Assembly: GCF_001425305.1 (NCBI RefSeq)
Contig: NZ_LMEE01000001.1
Location: 384,646 to 448,645 of the forward strand
Direction of reading: 5' to 3'
DNA: 64,000 nt
Source: Phenylobacterium sp. Root1290
GTDB taxonomy: Bacteria; Pseudomonadota; Alphaproteobacteria; Caulobacterales; Caulobacteraceae
The notes under the pieces are model-generated. The model saw only the letters and a list, made by a program, of their open reading frames with translations. It searched no databases and was not told where the DNA came from. Positions 23,787 to 33,640 of this stretch are shown piece by piece. Position numbers and translations under genes: made by a program. How positions within the stretch are numbered: the stretch's first letter is position 1; the number at the start of each line of letters is the position of its first letter.

Positions 23787-25040
23787 CTACTTTTTCGGAT
23801 CCGTCACCGCGCCATAGACCAGCGGGTAGGAAATTCCCCGAACCTCAGGGGTGTCGCGGCCCGGGATCGAGCCATTCAGATTCTGGATCATGCCGACGAA
23901 CACCAGGTCGTTGGTGGGGTCGATCCAGAACCAGGTCCCGAAGGCGCCGCCCCAATAGTAGCTGTCCTTGCCTTGCGGGGTTTCAGCCTTCGCGGGGTCG
24001 AGGATCACCGCGAAATCCATGCCGAAGCCCACGCCTTGCATGCTCGGCCCGTAGAGGTCGACCAGCACGCCGTCCTTTAGGACGTTCTGGCGCATCAGCT
24101 TGACGGTTTCCGGCTTCAGGACGCGGGCCCCGTCGAGTTCGCCGCCGTTGAGCAGCATCTGGGAGAACCGCCAGTAATCCTCTGTCGTGGAGAGCAGACC
24201 GCCCGAGCCCGAAAGCAGCGCCGGCTTGACCGACGGATCGACGGGGTTCGGCGGGACGATGAGCTTCTTGGCGGCGTCATACGAGTGGATGGCGCTGATC
24301 CGCGGCACGCTGGCGGCGGGCGCCGCAAAGCCTGTGTCGGGCATCTTCAACGGGCCGAAGATCCGCTCCTGGAAGAAGACGTCCAGCGGCTGACCCGACA
24401 GCTTCTCCACGATGTAGCCCTGGATGTTCACGCTGGGACCGTAGCGCCAGTCGGCGCCGGGCTGGGTGGCCAGCGGCAGCTTGGCCAACTTGTCGATCAT
24501 CGCCTGCAGCGGCTGGTTGCGATCGGTGACGTCGGGCGCATAGCCGCCTGAGACGTCGAAGCCGGCGGTGTGGCTCATCAGTTCGCGCATCGTCATCGGG
24601 TGGGCCTGCGCGACCAGGGTTCCGTCCGGTCCCTTGACCTTGAGGTCGGCGAACTCCGGGATGTGCTTGGCGACGGGATCGTCCAGCTTCCACTTGCCCT
24701 CTTCGTAGAGGATCATCATGGCCACGCCGGTGACAGGCTTTGTCATCGACGCGATGCGGAAGATGGTGTCCCGCTTCAGCGGCGTCTTGGTGTCCACGTT
24801 CTGGACACCATAGGCGTCGAAATGGACGACCTTGCCGTGGCGAGCGACCAGCGTGGTCACGCCGGCCAGTCGGCCCTCGTCCACCAGGCCGTGGAAGGTC
24901 TTGTTCAGGGCGGCAAGCCCGTCCTTCGAAATACCAACCTCGGCCGGGTCGCTGAGCTTCACCTCCGCCCAGGCAGGTGCGGCGACGAAGGCGGCCGAGG
25001 CGAGCAGCCCTGCGAGCAGAGCCTTGCGTGTAACGGACAT
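23787..25040 (-). CDS. exported serine hydrolase (class C beta-lactamase/esterase family)
   Basis: This 417-residue protein has a signal peptide ending APAWA at 25. The beta-lactamase-fold motifs are SMTK at 98-101 (nucleophile serine and lysine), the tyrosine in WRYGPSVN near 195, and YYWGGAFGTWF in place of a K-T-G box. That pattern is the EstB-type esterase/D-aminopeptidase-like group, not a true resistance enzyme. It acts in the periplasm on an ester or peptide not identifiable here. It lies 90 bases downstream of the alkaline phosphatase gene on the same strand. Its ribosome site is inside a hairpin. Confidence 0.9.
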   Translation of the reverse strand: MSVTRKALLAGLLASAAFVAAPAWAEVKLSDPAEVGISKDGLAALNKTFHGLVDEGRLAGVTTLVARHGKVVHFDAYGVQNVDTKTPLKRDTIFRIASMTKPVTGVAMMILYEEGKWKLDDPVAKHIPEFADLKVKGPDGTLVAQAHPMTMRELMSHTAGFDVSGGYAPDVTDRNQPLQAMIDKLAKLPLATQPGADWRYGPSVNIQGYIVEKLSGQPLDVFFQERIFGPLKMPDTGFAAPAASVPRISAIHSYDAAKKLIVPPNPVDPSVKPALLSGSGGLLSTTEDYWRFSQMLLNGGELDGARVLKPETVKLMRQNVLKDGVLVDLYGPSMQGVGFGMDFAVILDPAKAETPQGKDSYYWGGAFGTWFWIDPTNDLVFVGMIQNLNGSIPGRDTPEVRGISYPLVYGAVTDPKK

Positions 25041-25046
25041 TGCGTT

Positions 25047-25082
25047 CCCCCTATGGATTCTCGTTGGTTGAATTCTAGGGGG
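25047..25082 (-). promoter_or_regulatory. hairpin enclosing the ribosome site of the serine hydrolase
   Basis: In the leftward transcript CCCCCTA (25082-25076) pairs with TAGGGGG (25053-25047). A further partly mismatched stem of five pairs lies inside a bulge. The GGGGG arm is the presumed ribosome site six bases before the ATG, so folding would hide it and could limit or condition translation. Confidence 0.5.
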
Positions 25083-25130
25083 CGGTACGGTGTTCTGGCT
25101 AGGCTTGTCGACGCTGAGGCGGCGATCCGG

Positions 25131-26501
25131 CTAAAGCCCCAATGCCTCGCGCATCACCTCATAGACGCCAGGCTGGTCCATCAGGCCGCGGATTTTCGAA
25201 GCCCCGGGACCGCGGGCGTAGGCGGTGACGTCTTCGCCGGTGTGCGCAGCGCTCATCAACGGAATGGCGGCGTAGGTCAGGCGGTCCGGGTCGTCGATGT
25301 CGGCCTTGGTCGGGACGGAGCGAGCCTCACCGGCCGCGGGCGCGCCAGGACCAGTCGCGTACATCAGGATAGGCACGGTCTTGCCGTCCAGCGCCACAGG
25401 GGGATCATCGTCGCTGCCGGGGAGCACGCCCAGGATAGAGGTGTCGCGAGCCCCACCGTTGATCGTCAGGCCGTGACTGTGGTCGGCGGTGACGATGATC
25501 AGGGTGTCGTTCGGATCGGTCATCGCCGCCGCCGCCGCGATCGCCTTGGAGAACTCGACCGTCTCGTTCAGCGCATCGCCGGCCAGGCTGATGTGGTGCG
25601 CCTTGTCGATCAGCGCGCCTTCCACCATCAGGAAGTAGCCCTTCTTTTGGCGGGACAGGCGCTCGATGGCCTGGGTCGTCATCTGAGTCAGGGTCGGAGC
25701 GTCGGTCTCCGTCGCCTGGCGTGCGCTCTCGCGCATCATGTTGTTAGGGGCGAACAGGCCGAGCAGGGGCGCGCCCGACTTTGGAGCGGCGGCGAGCTCG
25801 GTTTCCGTCTGCACGTAGAGCCCGCCCGCCTTGCGCCACTCGGCGGTCAGATCGCGTCCGTCCATGCGCTTGCCGTCTTCGGCGACGAAATTCGCCTGGC
25901 CGCCGCCCATCATGACGTCGAACTGCGCCGGCTTGGGGACGTCCAGCATCTGGCGGGCGATGTCGACGCAGCCCGCGCTGATCGCCTCGGGCGGCATGTC
26001 CGCGTCGGACTGCCAACGCCGGGTCGGCGTGTGTGCGTAGAGTGAAGCCGGCGTCGCATCAGTGATCGCAGCGGTGGTGACGACGCCGACCGCCAGGCCA
26101 GCCTTCTTGGCCTTCTCGGCCAGGGTCGGAGCGGTCTGCCCTTTGGTGGAGCTGCAGTCGGCGAGCTTGATCTGATCGGTGACGCCCAGCGCCCCGTTCA
26201 GCGTCCGCTGGCCGGTCAGCAGCGCCGAGGCGCCGGCGGCTGAATCGGTGACGAGGCTGTCGGCCGAGTAGGTTCGCACAAGGGCAAGGTCCGGAAACGC
26301 TTCGAACGAGAGGCGGTTGGACGCGCCGTCGACACCCCGCTTCTGGCCCTCGTAGATGCGCGCCGCGGTGAGTGTCGAGACGCCCATGCCGTCGCCGATG
26401 AACAGGATCACGTTCTTGGCGCGCTCAGCCGCCGAAGCTGGTCCCGCCGTCAAGGCCAGGGCGCAGAGCCCCGCCGCCAACTTGCCGCCGATGTTCGCCA
26501 A
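25131..26501 (-). CDS. alkaline phosphatase (PhoA superfamily)
   Basis: At 456 residues with a signal peptide to about 24 (TAGPASA), it carries the PhoA-type metal and nucleophile motifs. These are NVILFIGDGMGVSTLTAA near 32, DSAAGASALLTGQ near 90 with the phosphoserine nucleophile, and VTADHSHGL near 335. It hydrolyses phosphate monoesters in the periplasm to supply phosphate. A good Pho-box-like repeat lies 56 bases before the start, fitting control by PhoB. It is followed on the same strand by the serine hydrolase gene. Confidence 0.93.
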   Translation of the reverse strand: MANIGGKLAAGLCALALTAGPASAAERAKNVILFIGDGMGVSTLTAARIYEGQKRGVDGASNRLSFEAFPDLALVRTYSADSLVTDSAAGASALLTGQRTLNGALGVTDQIKLADCSSTKGQTAPTLAEKAKKAGLAVGVVTTAAITDATPASLYAHTPTRRWQSDADMPPEAISAGCVDIARQMLDVPKPAQFDVMMGGGQANFVAEDGKRMDGRDLTAEWRKAGGLYVQTETELAAAPKSGAPLLGLFAPNNMMRESARQATETDAPTLTQMTTQAIERLSRQKKGYFLMVEGALIDKAHHISLAGDALNETVEFSKAIAAAAAMTDPNDTLIIVTADHSHGLTINGGARDTSILGVLPGSDDDPPVALDGKTVPILMYATGPGAPAAGEARSVPTKADIDDPDRLTYAAIPLMSAAHTGEDVTAYARGPGASKIRGLMDQPGVYEVMREALGL

Positions 26502-26556
26502 CTTACACGCCCTCCATACAGGTGGGCGTCTCTTGGTCGCGATTGGCTACAGCAGC

Positions 26557-26574
26557 GTGACACGCAGATGACGG
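26557..26574 (-). promoter_or_regulatory. Pho box upstream of the alkaline phosphatase gene
   Basis: On the minus strand CCGTCAT, four bases CTGC, then GTGTCAC match the direct-repeat PhoB box (CTGTCAT-N4-CTGTCAT/C) at 6 of 7 and 5-6 of 7 positions with exact spacing. It is 56 bases before the phosphatase ATG. The motif is read by eye and no PhoB gene is in the window. Confidence 0.55.
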
Positions 26575-26591
26575 CTTGATTGCAGTCGGAT

Positions 26592-28127
26592 TCAGCCGAC
26601 CTGAAGTTTCAGCCTCAGGGCTTGGGCCAGGGTCTGGGCGCGCTTGGTTGTTTGCTCGCCGAGCAGCATGTCACCCCATCCGGACTGAGCCGAAAGGACC
26701 AGCCGGTCGCCTTCGATGGCCAGGGTCGAGTGTGGAAGCAGGCTGGCGTTGCGCCCGGAGAGGTCACAGCCGAGCCGGATCGCCGAGCCCAAGGCCCGCG
26801 CGCGCTGGCGGCGTTCCGTCGACAGGACCTTGGCGACTGTCTGCGGGTCGGGTGTGTTCGGGGCAGAGGAGTGGCGGGCGAAGGCGGCGCTCGCCAGGAA
26901 CGCCCGCTCCGGATGGTTCATCCCGGCGATGGGTGCACGCAACACCTGTTCGAAGGCCAGCTCGCCGCGATGGTCGGGGTGCAACCGCGCGCCGAGGTCG
27001 GCGAGACGGCAGGCGGCGGCGTTCAGCGTCGGCTCGCGGGCGCCGAATACGGGGGGCAATCGGCTGAATGCCGGCTGGAGCCAGTCCTGCAGCGCCGAGC
27101 CCAGGTCCGAGGACAGGCCGCGGACCGTCGTAAGGGCCTCGCAGCCCTCGACCAGCGGATCGCGCGCGGCTTCATCCGCGGGCATCGCTTCCAGCAGCAG
27201 GCCCTCGCGCAGGCCGTAGGCCGAGATGACGATGCGTTCGATGCCCAGGCGCTCGATCAGGGCGTCGAGCACGAGGGCGGAATAGGGCAGGGTGTCGAAA
27301 CGCTTCTTAGAGAGTCCCTGCATCCGCTCCAGGCTGCCCTTCGACTGCCGGGCGACGAAGCGCGCGACATCGACCGCGTCGGAGCGGTTCATCTCGTACT
27401 GGTGTGCGACGCGCAGCGGGTAATCCGCCATCTCCATGTGCAGCAACGCCAGGTTCCGCCAGGCGCCGCCGACGGCGTGGAACTCACGCGAGCGGAACGC
27501 CAGTCCTGCGCCGTCGATGCGCTGGTCGATGATCTTGCGGACTTTCTCGACGTCCAGCGGGCGGGGGGCGCCCAGCGCGAAGGGGCCGAGGGGCAGGGTG
27601 ATGCCCTCACGCGGCGCCGCGGGGTCCAGGTGAACAAGCTCGAGGCTGGAGCCGCCAAGGTCGCCGACGACGCCGGCCGCGTCAGGCTGGCCGGCGACCA
27701 CGCCCAGTGCGGCGTAGCGGGCTTCTTCGGCCCCAGAGAGGACCCTCAGTCGAAGACCGGTTTCCATTTCAACGCGAGCGAGGAAGGCTGCGCCGTCAGA
27801 TGCTTCGCGAACGGCGGCGGTGGCGACGGCGAAGATATCCGCCCGGTTCCAACCGCTAAGAGCGGCTCGGAAGCGCCGGAGCGCGACCAGGGCGGTCTCG
27901 ACGCCCTCCGGCGACAGGCGGCCGGTCGCAGGCAGATCGCGGCCTAGCCCGGCCAGCGCCTTTTCGTTGAAGACCGTCCAGATTGCGCGGCCTTCGAGCC
28001 GATAAATGACCAGGCGCACGGAATTGGAGCCGACGTCGATGACGGCGGTCTGGCGAGAGCTTGGATCCTGAAACGCACCGGCCCCAGGGTCGCCTTGGAA
28101 AGCCCGGCTATCCGCGCGGGGCCACAT
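26592..28127 (-). CDS. ppx: exopolyphosphatase / Ppx-GppA phosphatase
   Basis: The protein has 511 residues. The ASKHA-fold phosphate loop appears as [19 protein letters not shown] near residues 28-45, and the second loop as [16 protein letters not shown] near 160. The C-terminal HD-like region of Ppx is present after 320. It removes terminal phosphates from polyphosphate or hydrolyses pppGpp. The gene overlaps the end of ppk by 20 bases, so make-and-break enzymes of polyphosphate are co-expressed. The first 25 residues before the conserved core may include an overlong start. Confidence 0.93.
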   Translation of the reverse strand: MWPRADSRAFQGDPGAGAFQDPSSRQTAVIDVGSNSVRLVIYRLEGRAIWTVFNEKALAGLGRDLPATGRLSPEGVETALVALRRFRAALSGWNRADIFAVATAAVREASDGAAFLARVEMETGLRLRVLSGAEEARYAALGVVAGQPDAAGVVGDLGGSSLELVHLDPAAPREGITLPLGPFALGAPRPLDVEKVRKIIDQRIDGAGLAFRSREFHAVGGAWRNLALLHMEMADYPLRVAHQYEMNRSDAVDVARFVARQSKGSLERMQGLSKKRFDTLPYSALVLDALIERLGIERIVISAYGLREGLLLEAMPADEAARDPLVEGCEALTTVRGLSSDLGSALQDWLQPAFSRLPPVFGAREPTLNAAACRLADLGARLHPDHRGELAFEQVLRAPIAGMNHPERAFLASAAFARHSSAPNTPDPQTVAKVLSTERRQRARALGSAIRLGCDLSGRNASLLPHSTLAIEGDRLVLSAQSGWGDMLLGEQTTKRAQTLAQALRLKLQVG

Positions 28128-30306
28128 GATCGATCGCGCGCGGCATGTCCTTCACCTTCTGCCCCCGGCCGGACAGGCTGGGGTTGGTCATGAAGTACTC
28201 GTGCGCGGAGAAGGCGCCCGGGTGGTCCCATGATGGGTCCCGGGTATAGCGGCCGTCCGCGTCGAGCGTCCAGCTTTGCGCTTCATCCTTCAGATTGGCC
28301 ACCATGATCTGCTGCAGAACTTGCTGGTGGACTGTCGGGTTCTCGACAGGTGTCAGGCATTCCACGCGCCGATCGAGGTTCCGCGGCATCCAGTCGGCCG
28401 ACGAGATGAACACGCGGTTCTCGGCCGCGGGCATGGGCGCGCCGTTGGCGAAGGCGACGACTCGGGCGTGTTCGAGGAACCGCCCGACGATCGACTTCAC
28501 GCGGATGTTCTCGGACAGTCCGGGCACGCCGGGGCGCAGGCAGCAGATGCCGCGGATCACCAGGTCGATCTCCACGCCGGCCTGACTGGCTTCGTAGAGA
28601 GCATCGATGATCACCGGATCGACCAGCGAGTTCAGCTTGGCCCAGATCCCGGCAGGCTTTCCAGCGCGGGCGTTCTGCACCTCGCGCATGATGAATGTCA
28701 GCAGATCGGCCTTCATGGTCAGCGGCGAGGGGGACAGCTTCTCGAGATGTTCCGGGCGCGCGTAGCCCGTGATGAAGTTGAACACCTTGGCGGAGTCGCG
28801 GCCCAGCGCCGGGTCGCAGGTGAACAGCGACAGGTCGGTGTAAATCCGCGCCGTGATTGGGTGATAGTTGCCGGTGCCGAAGTGGCAGTAGGTCCGCAGT
28901 TGGTCGCCTTCCTTGCGCACGACCATCGAGAGCTTGGCGTGGGTCTTGTACTCCACGAAGCCGAAGACGACGTGCACGCCGGCGCGTTCCAGATCGCGCG
29001 CCCACTTCAGGTTCGCCTCTTCGTCGAAGCGCGCCTTGATCTCGACCAGGGCCGTGACGTTCTTGCCGTTCTCAGCTGCCTCGATCAGCGCCGCCACGAT
29101 GGGGCTGTCGGACGAGGTCCTATAGAGCGTCTGCTTGATCGCCAGGACGTTGGGGTCGCGGGCCGCCTGTCTGATGAATTGGATCACCACATCGAAGCTC
29201 TCGAATGGGTGGTGGACCAGGATGTCCTTGTCGCGAATGGCCGCGAAGCAGTCGCCGCCATAGTCGCGGATGCGCTCGGGGAAGCGTGCTTCGAACGGCT
29301 TGAACTTCAGGTCGGGTCGGTTCGACGGGATGAGCTGCGACAGCTCGTCAAGACCGAGCAAGCCGTCGATGAGGATGATGTCCTCGTCCTTGGCGTGCAG
29401 GTTCTCGACGATGAAGGTGCGCAGATCCTGCGGCATGGCCGCTTCGATCTCGACGCGCACCACCGAGCCCAGCCGGCGCTGTTTGAGGCGAACCTCGAAC
29501 TCACGGACCAGGTCTTCGGCCTCTTCCTCTATTTCGACGTCGCTGTCGCGGATCAGGCGGATGACCCCCAGGGCCTCGACGTCGCTGTCAGGGAACAGGT
29601 GGTCCAGAAACAGCGCGGTCAGGCTCTCCAGGCTGATGGAGCGCCGCTCCGGCCGCTTGCGGCGGCTGGGGGCGGCCGGCAGTTCCCAGAACCTGGCGAC
29701 CTGGGCGGGGATCGGCACCAGGGCATAGAGCATGCGTCCGTCGGACTTGCCCTTCAGCTTGAGCACGATCGAGAAGGCCAGGTTCGGAATGAAAGGGAAG
29801 GGATGCGCCGGGTCGATGGCCAGCGGAGTCAGAACCGGGAAGACCCTTGAGAGGAATATCTCTTCCAGCGCCTGCTTCTCGGTCGGCGTGACCTCGTCGG
29901 CCATCACGACCGTCATGCCTTCGCCGGCGAGTTCCTCACGCAGCCGACGCCACTGCGCCTGCTGGTCGGCCATCAGATTGGCGGCTTCGGCGTTGACGCG
30001 GATGAGCTGTTCGACCGGGGTCAGGCCGTCCTGCGACACGACACGCACGCCCTCGCGCGCCTGGGCCTTCAGGCCGGCCACGCGGACCATGTAGAATTCG
30101 TCGAGATTATTGGCTGAGATCGAAAGGAACCGCAGGCGCTCCAGCAGCGGATGGCGCGGGTTCTTGCTCTCGTCCAGGACGCGCTCGTTGAAGGCGAGCC
30201 AGGAAAGTTCGCGATTATAGAAACGGTCTGGCGAGCCGAAGAGGTCGGCGTCGAGGGCCAGAGGACTGGCGTCGGCGGGCCGCGGAGTAGGAGCCGCGTA
30301 GGTCAT
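28108..30306 (-). CDS. ppk: polyphosphate kinase 1
   Basis: I start it at the ATG at 30306 (732 residues), preceded by GGAAG; another ATG lies seven codons upstream. All PPK1 regions are present: [15 protein letters not shown] at the N-terminus, [14 protein letters not shown] near 400, the catalytic histidine in [13 protein letters not shown] near 435, and HFGTGNYHP near 465. It polymerises the gamma phosphate of ATP into polyphosphate. It is followed by ppx with a short overlap and preceded by hdaA 60 bases upstream on the same strand, so the three may share a transcript. Confidence 0.97.
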   Translation of the reverse strand: MTYAAPTPRPADASPLALDADLFGSPDRFYNRELSWLAFNERVLDESKNPRHPLLERLRFLSISANNLDEFYMVRVAGLKAQAREGVRVVSQDGLTPVEQLIRVNAEAANLMADQQAQWRRLREELAGEGMTVVMADEVTPTEKQALEEIFLSRVFPVLTPLAIDPAHPFPFIPNLAFSIVLKLKGKSDGRMLYALVPIPAQVARFWELPAAPSRRKRPERRSISLESLTALFLDHLFPDSDVEALGVIRLIRDSDVEIEEEAEDLVREFEVRLKQRRLGSVVRVEIEAAMPQDLRTFIVENLHAKDEDIILIDGLLGLDELSQLIPSNRPDLKFKPFEARFPERIRDYGGDCFAAIRDKDILVHHPFESFDVVIQFIRQAARDPNVLAIKQTLYRTSSDSPIVAALIEAAENGKNVTALVEIKARFDEEANLKWARDLERAGVHVVFGFVEYKTHAKLSMVVRKEGDQLRTYCHFGTGNYHPITARIYTDLSLFTCDPALGRDSAKVFNFITGYARPEHLEKLSPSPLTMKADLLTFIMREVQNARAGKPAGIWAKLNSLVDPVIIDALYEASQAGVEIDLVIRGICCLRPGVPGLSENIRVKSIVGRFLEHARVVAFANGAPMPAAENRVFISSADWMPRNLDRRVECLTPVENPTVHQQVLQQIMVANLKDEAQSWTLDADGRYTRDPSWDHPGAFSAHEYFMTNPSLSGRGQKVKDMPRAIDHVAPRG

Positions 30307-30366
30307 CGAGGGCGCTTCCGTAGGCATGGGCCGGTTCTGGACCAGCCGATCAGGTCCCGCAAGTCA

Positions 30367-31038
30367 TCACTCGAAAAGGTCAAGATTCTCCATATCATCT
30401 TCAAGAATCTGTCGCGCAAGTGTGCGGGAAATAGGGCGTTGTTCATCATCGGCGGCCTCGTCTAGCCGCTTCACGATTTCGCGCGCGCACGGAATTGACC
30501 GTTCCATGCGACGAAGCAGATACGGGTAAACCTCCTTCGGCGGGCGAATGCTCCGCTCCCGGAAGAATTTTCTTAGGACGCCTTCCAGAACCTCGTCGTC
30601 CGGTTCCTCGATCTCGGCGACGAACAGGGCGTTGAGGCGCGAGCGCAGATCGGGCAGTCCCGTTCGCCAGGCCGTCGGAGCCTCACGCGCGGTCACCACC
30701 AGTCCGCACCCATCGCGCGCCGCCATGTTGATCAGGTGGAACAGCGCCTCGTCGTCGACCCCTTGATCGACGTCCTCAATCAGCACCGCACGATTGGCCG
30801 CCGCCGCCACGTCGGGGGCCAGGCGGTCCAGCACCAACGCGTCGGCCCGCTGCGCCCACTCGCTGGCCAGATGCGTCTTGCCGATGCCTGTGGGACCGAT
30901 CAGCGCCATGGCTCCGCCTGGCCATGAAGGCCACGCGTCCAGGGTGGCGATGGCCTGGGCGTTCGAAGGCCCCCGGATGAACTCGTCCCGGGCGAAGGAA
31001 GCCGGGCGCCGGAGCCTCAGGCGTAGTTGCCGCGTCAT
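30367..31038 (-). CDS. hdaA: DnaA-related replication regulator HdaA
   Basis: I use the ATG at 31038 (223 residues) because the N-terminus then reads MTRQLRLRLRR, a QLxLxL sliding-clamp-binding motif as in Hda. The AAA+ core has ALIGPTGIGKTHLASEW near 52 (Walker A) and LIEDVD near 85 (Walker B), with the sensor arginine region in RSRLNALF. It lacks the DnaA DNA-binding domain. Hda works with the clamp to hydrolyse DnaA-ATP after initiation and stop re-initiation. The gene sits upstream of ppk on the same strand. Confidence 0.9.
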   Translation of the reverse strand: MTRQLRLRLRRPASFARDEFIRGPSNAQAIATLDAWPSWPGGAMALIGPTGIGKTHLASEWAQRADALVLDRLAPDVAAAANRAVLIEDVDQGVDDEALFHLINMAARDGCGLVVTAREAPTAWRTGLPDLRSRLNALFVAEIEEPDDEVLEGVLRKFFRERSIRPPKEVYPYLLRRMERSIPCAREIVKRLDEAADDEQRPISRTLARQILEDDMENLDLFE

Positions 31039-31249
31039 GCGCCAGGTCCAGACAACTGAAACAGGAGCGCAATTTACCAAAATGGCCCGCCGCGGTCGAC
31101 TTGGACGAGGGCGCTGCTTGGGGATGACTCGCCAATTTCGCTGGAGAAACCGGCCGCAGGCGAATGGGACGGTCGCCTCAGGTCTTCGCCGGAGGGCTGG
31201 GGGCGGGGCCCCTCCTGCATGTTGCCGACCTGATCAATGGAGCCTCGCC

Positions 31250-33604
31250 ATGGCCGCCGAAGACGACATCTCCCGTGTGATCCTTCCGATTCCCGACAAG
31301 AAGTTCGTGGGACTGACCACCTACGACGCCAAGGACCCGGACACGAAGTACCCGCCGATCAAGGCGTTGCGGCCGCCCAAGGAGGCGCCGAACGTCATCA
31401 TCTTTCTCATCGACGACGCGGGGTTCGGCTCTAGTTCGGTATTCGGCGGCCCGTGCCACACGCCGAACTTCGAGAAGCTCGCCAGCGGCGGCCTGAAGTA
31501 CAACCGCTTCCACACAACGGCCCTGTGTTCACCCACGCGCCAAGCCTTGTTGACCGGCCGCAATCACCATTCGGTCGGGATGGGCGCGATCACCGAAATG
31601 GCCACTTCGGCGCCGGGCAACAGCGGCGTGCGGCCTAAGGACAAGGCGCCGCTGGCGGAAATCCTGAAGCTGAACGGCTTCTCGACCGCGCAGTTCGGCA
31701 AGTGCCACGAGGTCCCGATCTGGGAAGTCTCGCCCATGGGGCCGTTCACTCAGTGGCCGACCGGCTCGGGCTTCGAGCACTTCTACGGTTTCGTCGGCGG
31801 AGAGGCGAACCAGTACTACCCAGGGCTCTATGAGGGCACCAAGGCGGTCGAACCGCCCAAGACGCCAGAGGAAGGCTACACCCTCAACGAGGATCTCGCC
31901 GACCGCGCGATCACCTGGATTCGGCAGCAGAAGGTGCTGATGCCGGACAAGCCGTTCTTCGTCTACTACGCCCCGGGCGCGACCCACGCGCCGCACCACG
32001 TGCCAAAGGCCTGGTCGGACAAGTACAAGGGCAAGTTCGACGGCGGCTGGGACAAACTGCGCGAAGAGACAGTGGCGCGGCAGAAGACGCTGGGCGTGAT
32101 CCCCCAGGACGCGCAACTCACCAAGCGTCATGACGAGATCCCCGCGTGGGAGGATATGGCTGAGGATCTCAAGCCCGTTCTGGCCAAGCAAATGGAGATC
32201 TACGCCGGTTTCATGGAGCAGACCGACCACGAGATCGGCCGTGTGCTCGATGCGGTGAGCGACCTCGGGATCATGGACGACACGCTGATCTACCTGATCA
32301 TCGGCGACAACGGCGCGTCCGCCGAGGGCACGATCAATGGCTGCTTCAACGAGATGTGCACGCTCAATGGCCTGCCGGGCATTGAGACCACCGAGTTCCT
32401 GCTTAGCAAGATCGACGACTTTGGCACGCCCGCAGCCTACAACCACTATGCGGTCGGATGGGCGCACGCGCTCTGCGCGCCCTATCAGTGGACCAAACAG
32501 ATCGCATCGCACTGGGGCGGCACTCGCAACGGGGCGATCGTCCATTGGCCGCGCACGATCAAGGCCAAGGGCGAGGTGCGCGACCAGTTCCATCACGTCA
32601 TCGACGTCGCCAAGACTGTCCTGGAGGTCTGCGGCCTGCCTGAGCCGGCGATCGTGAACAGCATCGCGCAAGCTCCCTTCGAGGGCGTCAGCATGGCTCC
32701 GACCTTCACCGACCCGAAGGCGGCCGAGATCCATACGGTGCAATATTTCGAGATGATGGGAAACCGGGGCATCTACCTCAACGGCTGGACCGCTTGCACG
32801 CGACACCGCACGCCCTGGAAGGCCGATGTTCCGCCGCCCTTCGACGAGGACGTCTGGGAGCTCTACGGTCCCGACGACTGGACCCAGTCCGACAACCTCG
32901 CGGCCAAGGAACCCAAGAAACTCGCCGAGCTCCAGCGTTTGTGGCTGATCGAGGCGACCAAGTACAATGTCGTGCCGATGGACGATCGCGGTTTCGAACG
33001 GGTCAATCCCGACATCGCCGGCCGGCCACAGTTGATCGTCGGCGACAGCCAGTTGCTGTTCCCAGGCATGCGCGTTTCAGAGTCGTGCGTGCTGGCCCTG
33101 AAGAACAAGTCCTACTCAGTGACCGCCCAACTGACGATCCCGGACGCCGCCGCCAGCGGCGTGGTCATCACCCAGGGCGGCGAGGCCGGCGGTTGGACCC
33201 TCTATTTCAAGGATGGGAAGTTGAAGTACTGCTTCAACTTCTTCGGTATCGAGCACTACATCATCGCCGCCGGCTCTGTGATCTCACCGGGCGAGCATCA
33301 GGTTCGCATGGAGTTCAAGTACGACGGCGGTGGCCTGGCCAAGGGCGGCGACGTCACGCTGTTCTACGATGGCGAGCCGGTCGGCAAGGGGCGCGTCGAG
33401 AAGACCCAACCGATGGGCTATTCGTCCGACGAAGCCTGCGACGTCGGGGCCGACACCGGGTCGCCTGCCTCGCCGGAGTACGGCGTCACCGGCAACAAGT
33501 TCAACGGCGAGATCGCGTGGGTGCAGCTCGACCAGAATGGTGATGACCACGACCACCTCGTGACCGCCGAGGAACGGTTGAAGGTCGCTATGGCGCGGCA
33601 GTAA
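31250..33604 (+). CDS. large arylsulfatase (formylglycine-dependent)
   Basis: The start is ATG 31250, seven bases after GGAG, giving 784 residues. The sulfatase signature CSPTRQALLTGR starts at C93, the cysteine that a formylglycine-generating enzyme converts to the catalytic aldehyde. Metal ligands appear in FLIDDAGFG near 56 and IIGDNGAS near 345. About 200 C-terminal residues form a beta-rich extension seen in the roughly 780-residue AtsA/AtsD-like group. No signal peptide is seen, so it may be cytosolic. It would hydrolyse sulfate esters. No modifying-enzyme gene is nearby. Confidence 0.93.
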   Translation: MAAEDDISRVILPIPDKKFVGLTTYDAKDPDTKYPPIKALRPPKEAPNVIIFLIDDAGFGSSSVFGGPCHTPNFEKLASGGLKYNRFHTTALCSPTRQALLTGRNHHSVGMGAITEMATSAPGNSGVRPKDKAPLAEILKLNGFSTAQFGKCHEVPIWEVSPMGPFTQWPTGSGFEHFYGFVGGEANQYYPGLYEGTKAVEPPKTPEEGYTLNEDLADRAITWIRQQKVLMPDKPFFVYYAPGATHAPHHVPKAWSDKYKGKFDGGWDKLREETVARQKTLGVIPQDAQLTKRHDEIPAWEDMAEDLKPVLAKQMEIYAGFMEQTDHEIGRVLDAVSDLGIMDDTLIYLIIGDNGASAEGTINGCFNEMCTLNGLPGIETTEFLLSKIDDFGTPAAYNHYAVGWAHALCAPYQWTKQIASHWGGTRNGAIVHWPRTIKAKGEVRDQFHHVIDVAKTVLEVCGLPEPAIVNSIAQAPFEGVSMAPTFTDPKAAEIHTVQYFEMMGNRGIYLNGWTACTRHRTPWKADVPPPFDEDVWELYGPDDWTQSDNLAAKEPKKLAELQRLWLIEATKYNVVPMDDRGFERVNPDIAGRPQLIVGDSQLLFPGMRVSESCVLALKNKSYSVTAQLTIPDAAASGVVITQGGEAGGWTLYFKDGKLKYCFNFFGIEHYIIAAGSVISPGEHQVRMEFKYDGGGLAKGGDVTLFYDGEPVGKGRVEKTQPMGYSSDEACDVGADTGSPASPEYGVTGNKFNGEIAWVQLDQNGDDHDHLVTAEERLKVAMARQ

Positions 33605-33611
33605 GCACGCC

Positions 33612-33640
33612 GGCCGGCGGACCTCAGGGGTCCGTCGGCC
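33612..33640. terminator. hairpin between convergent arylsulfatase and bpt
   Basis: GGCCGGCGGACC at 33612-33623 and GGTCCGTCGGCC at 33629-33640 form 12 pairs with one G-U or equivalent mismatch. The 5-base loop contains the stop codon of bpt on the minus strand. It is a likely two-way terminator. Confidence 0.6.
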
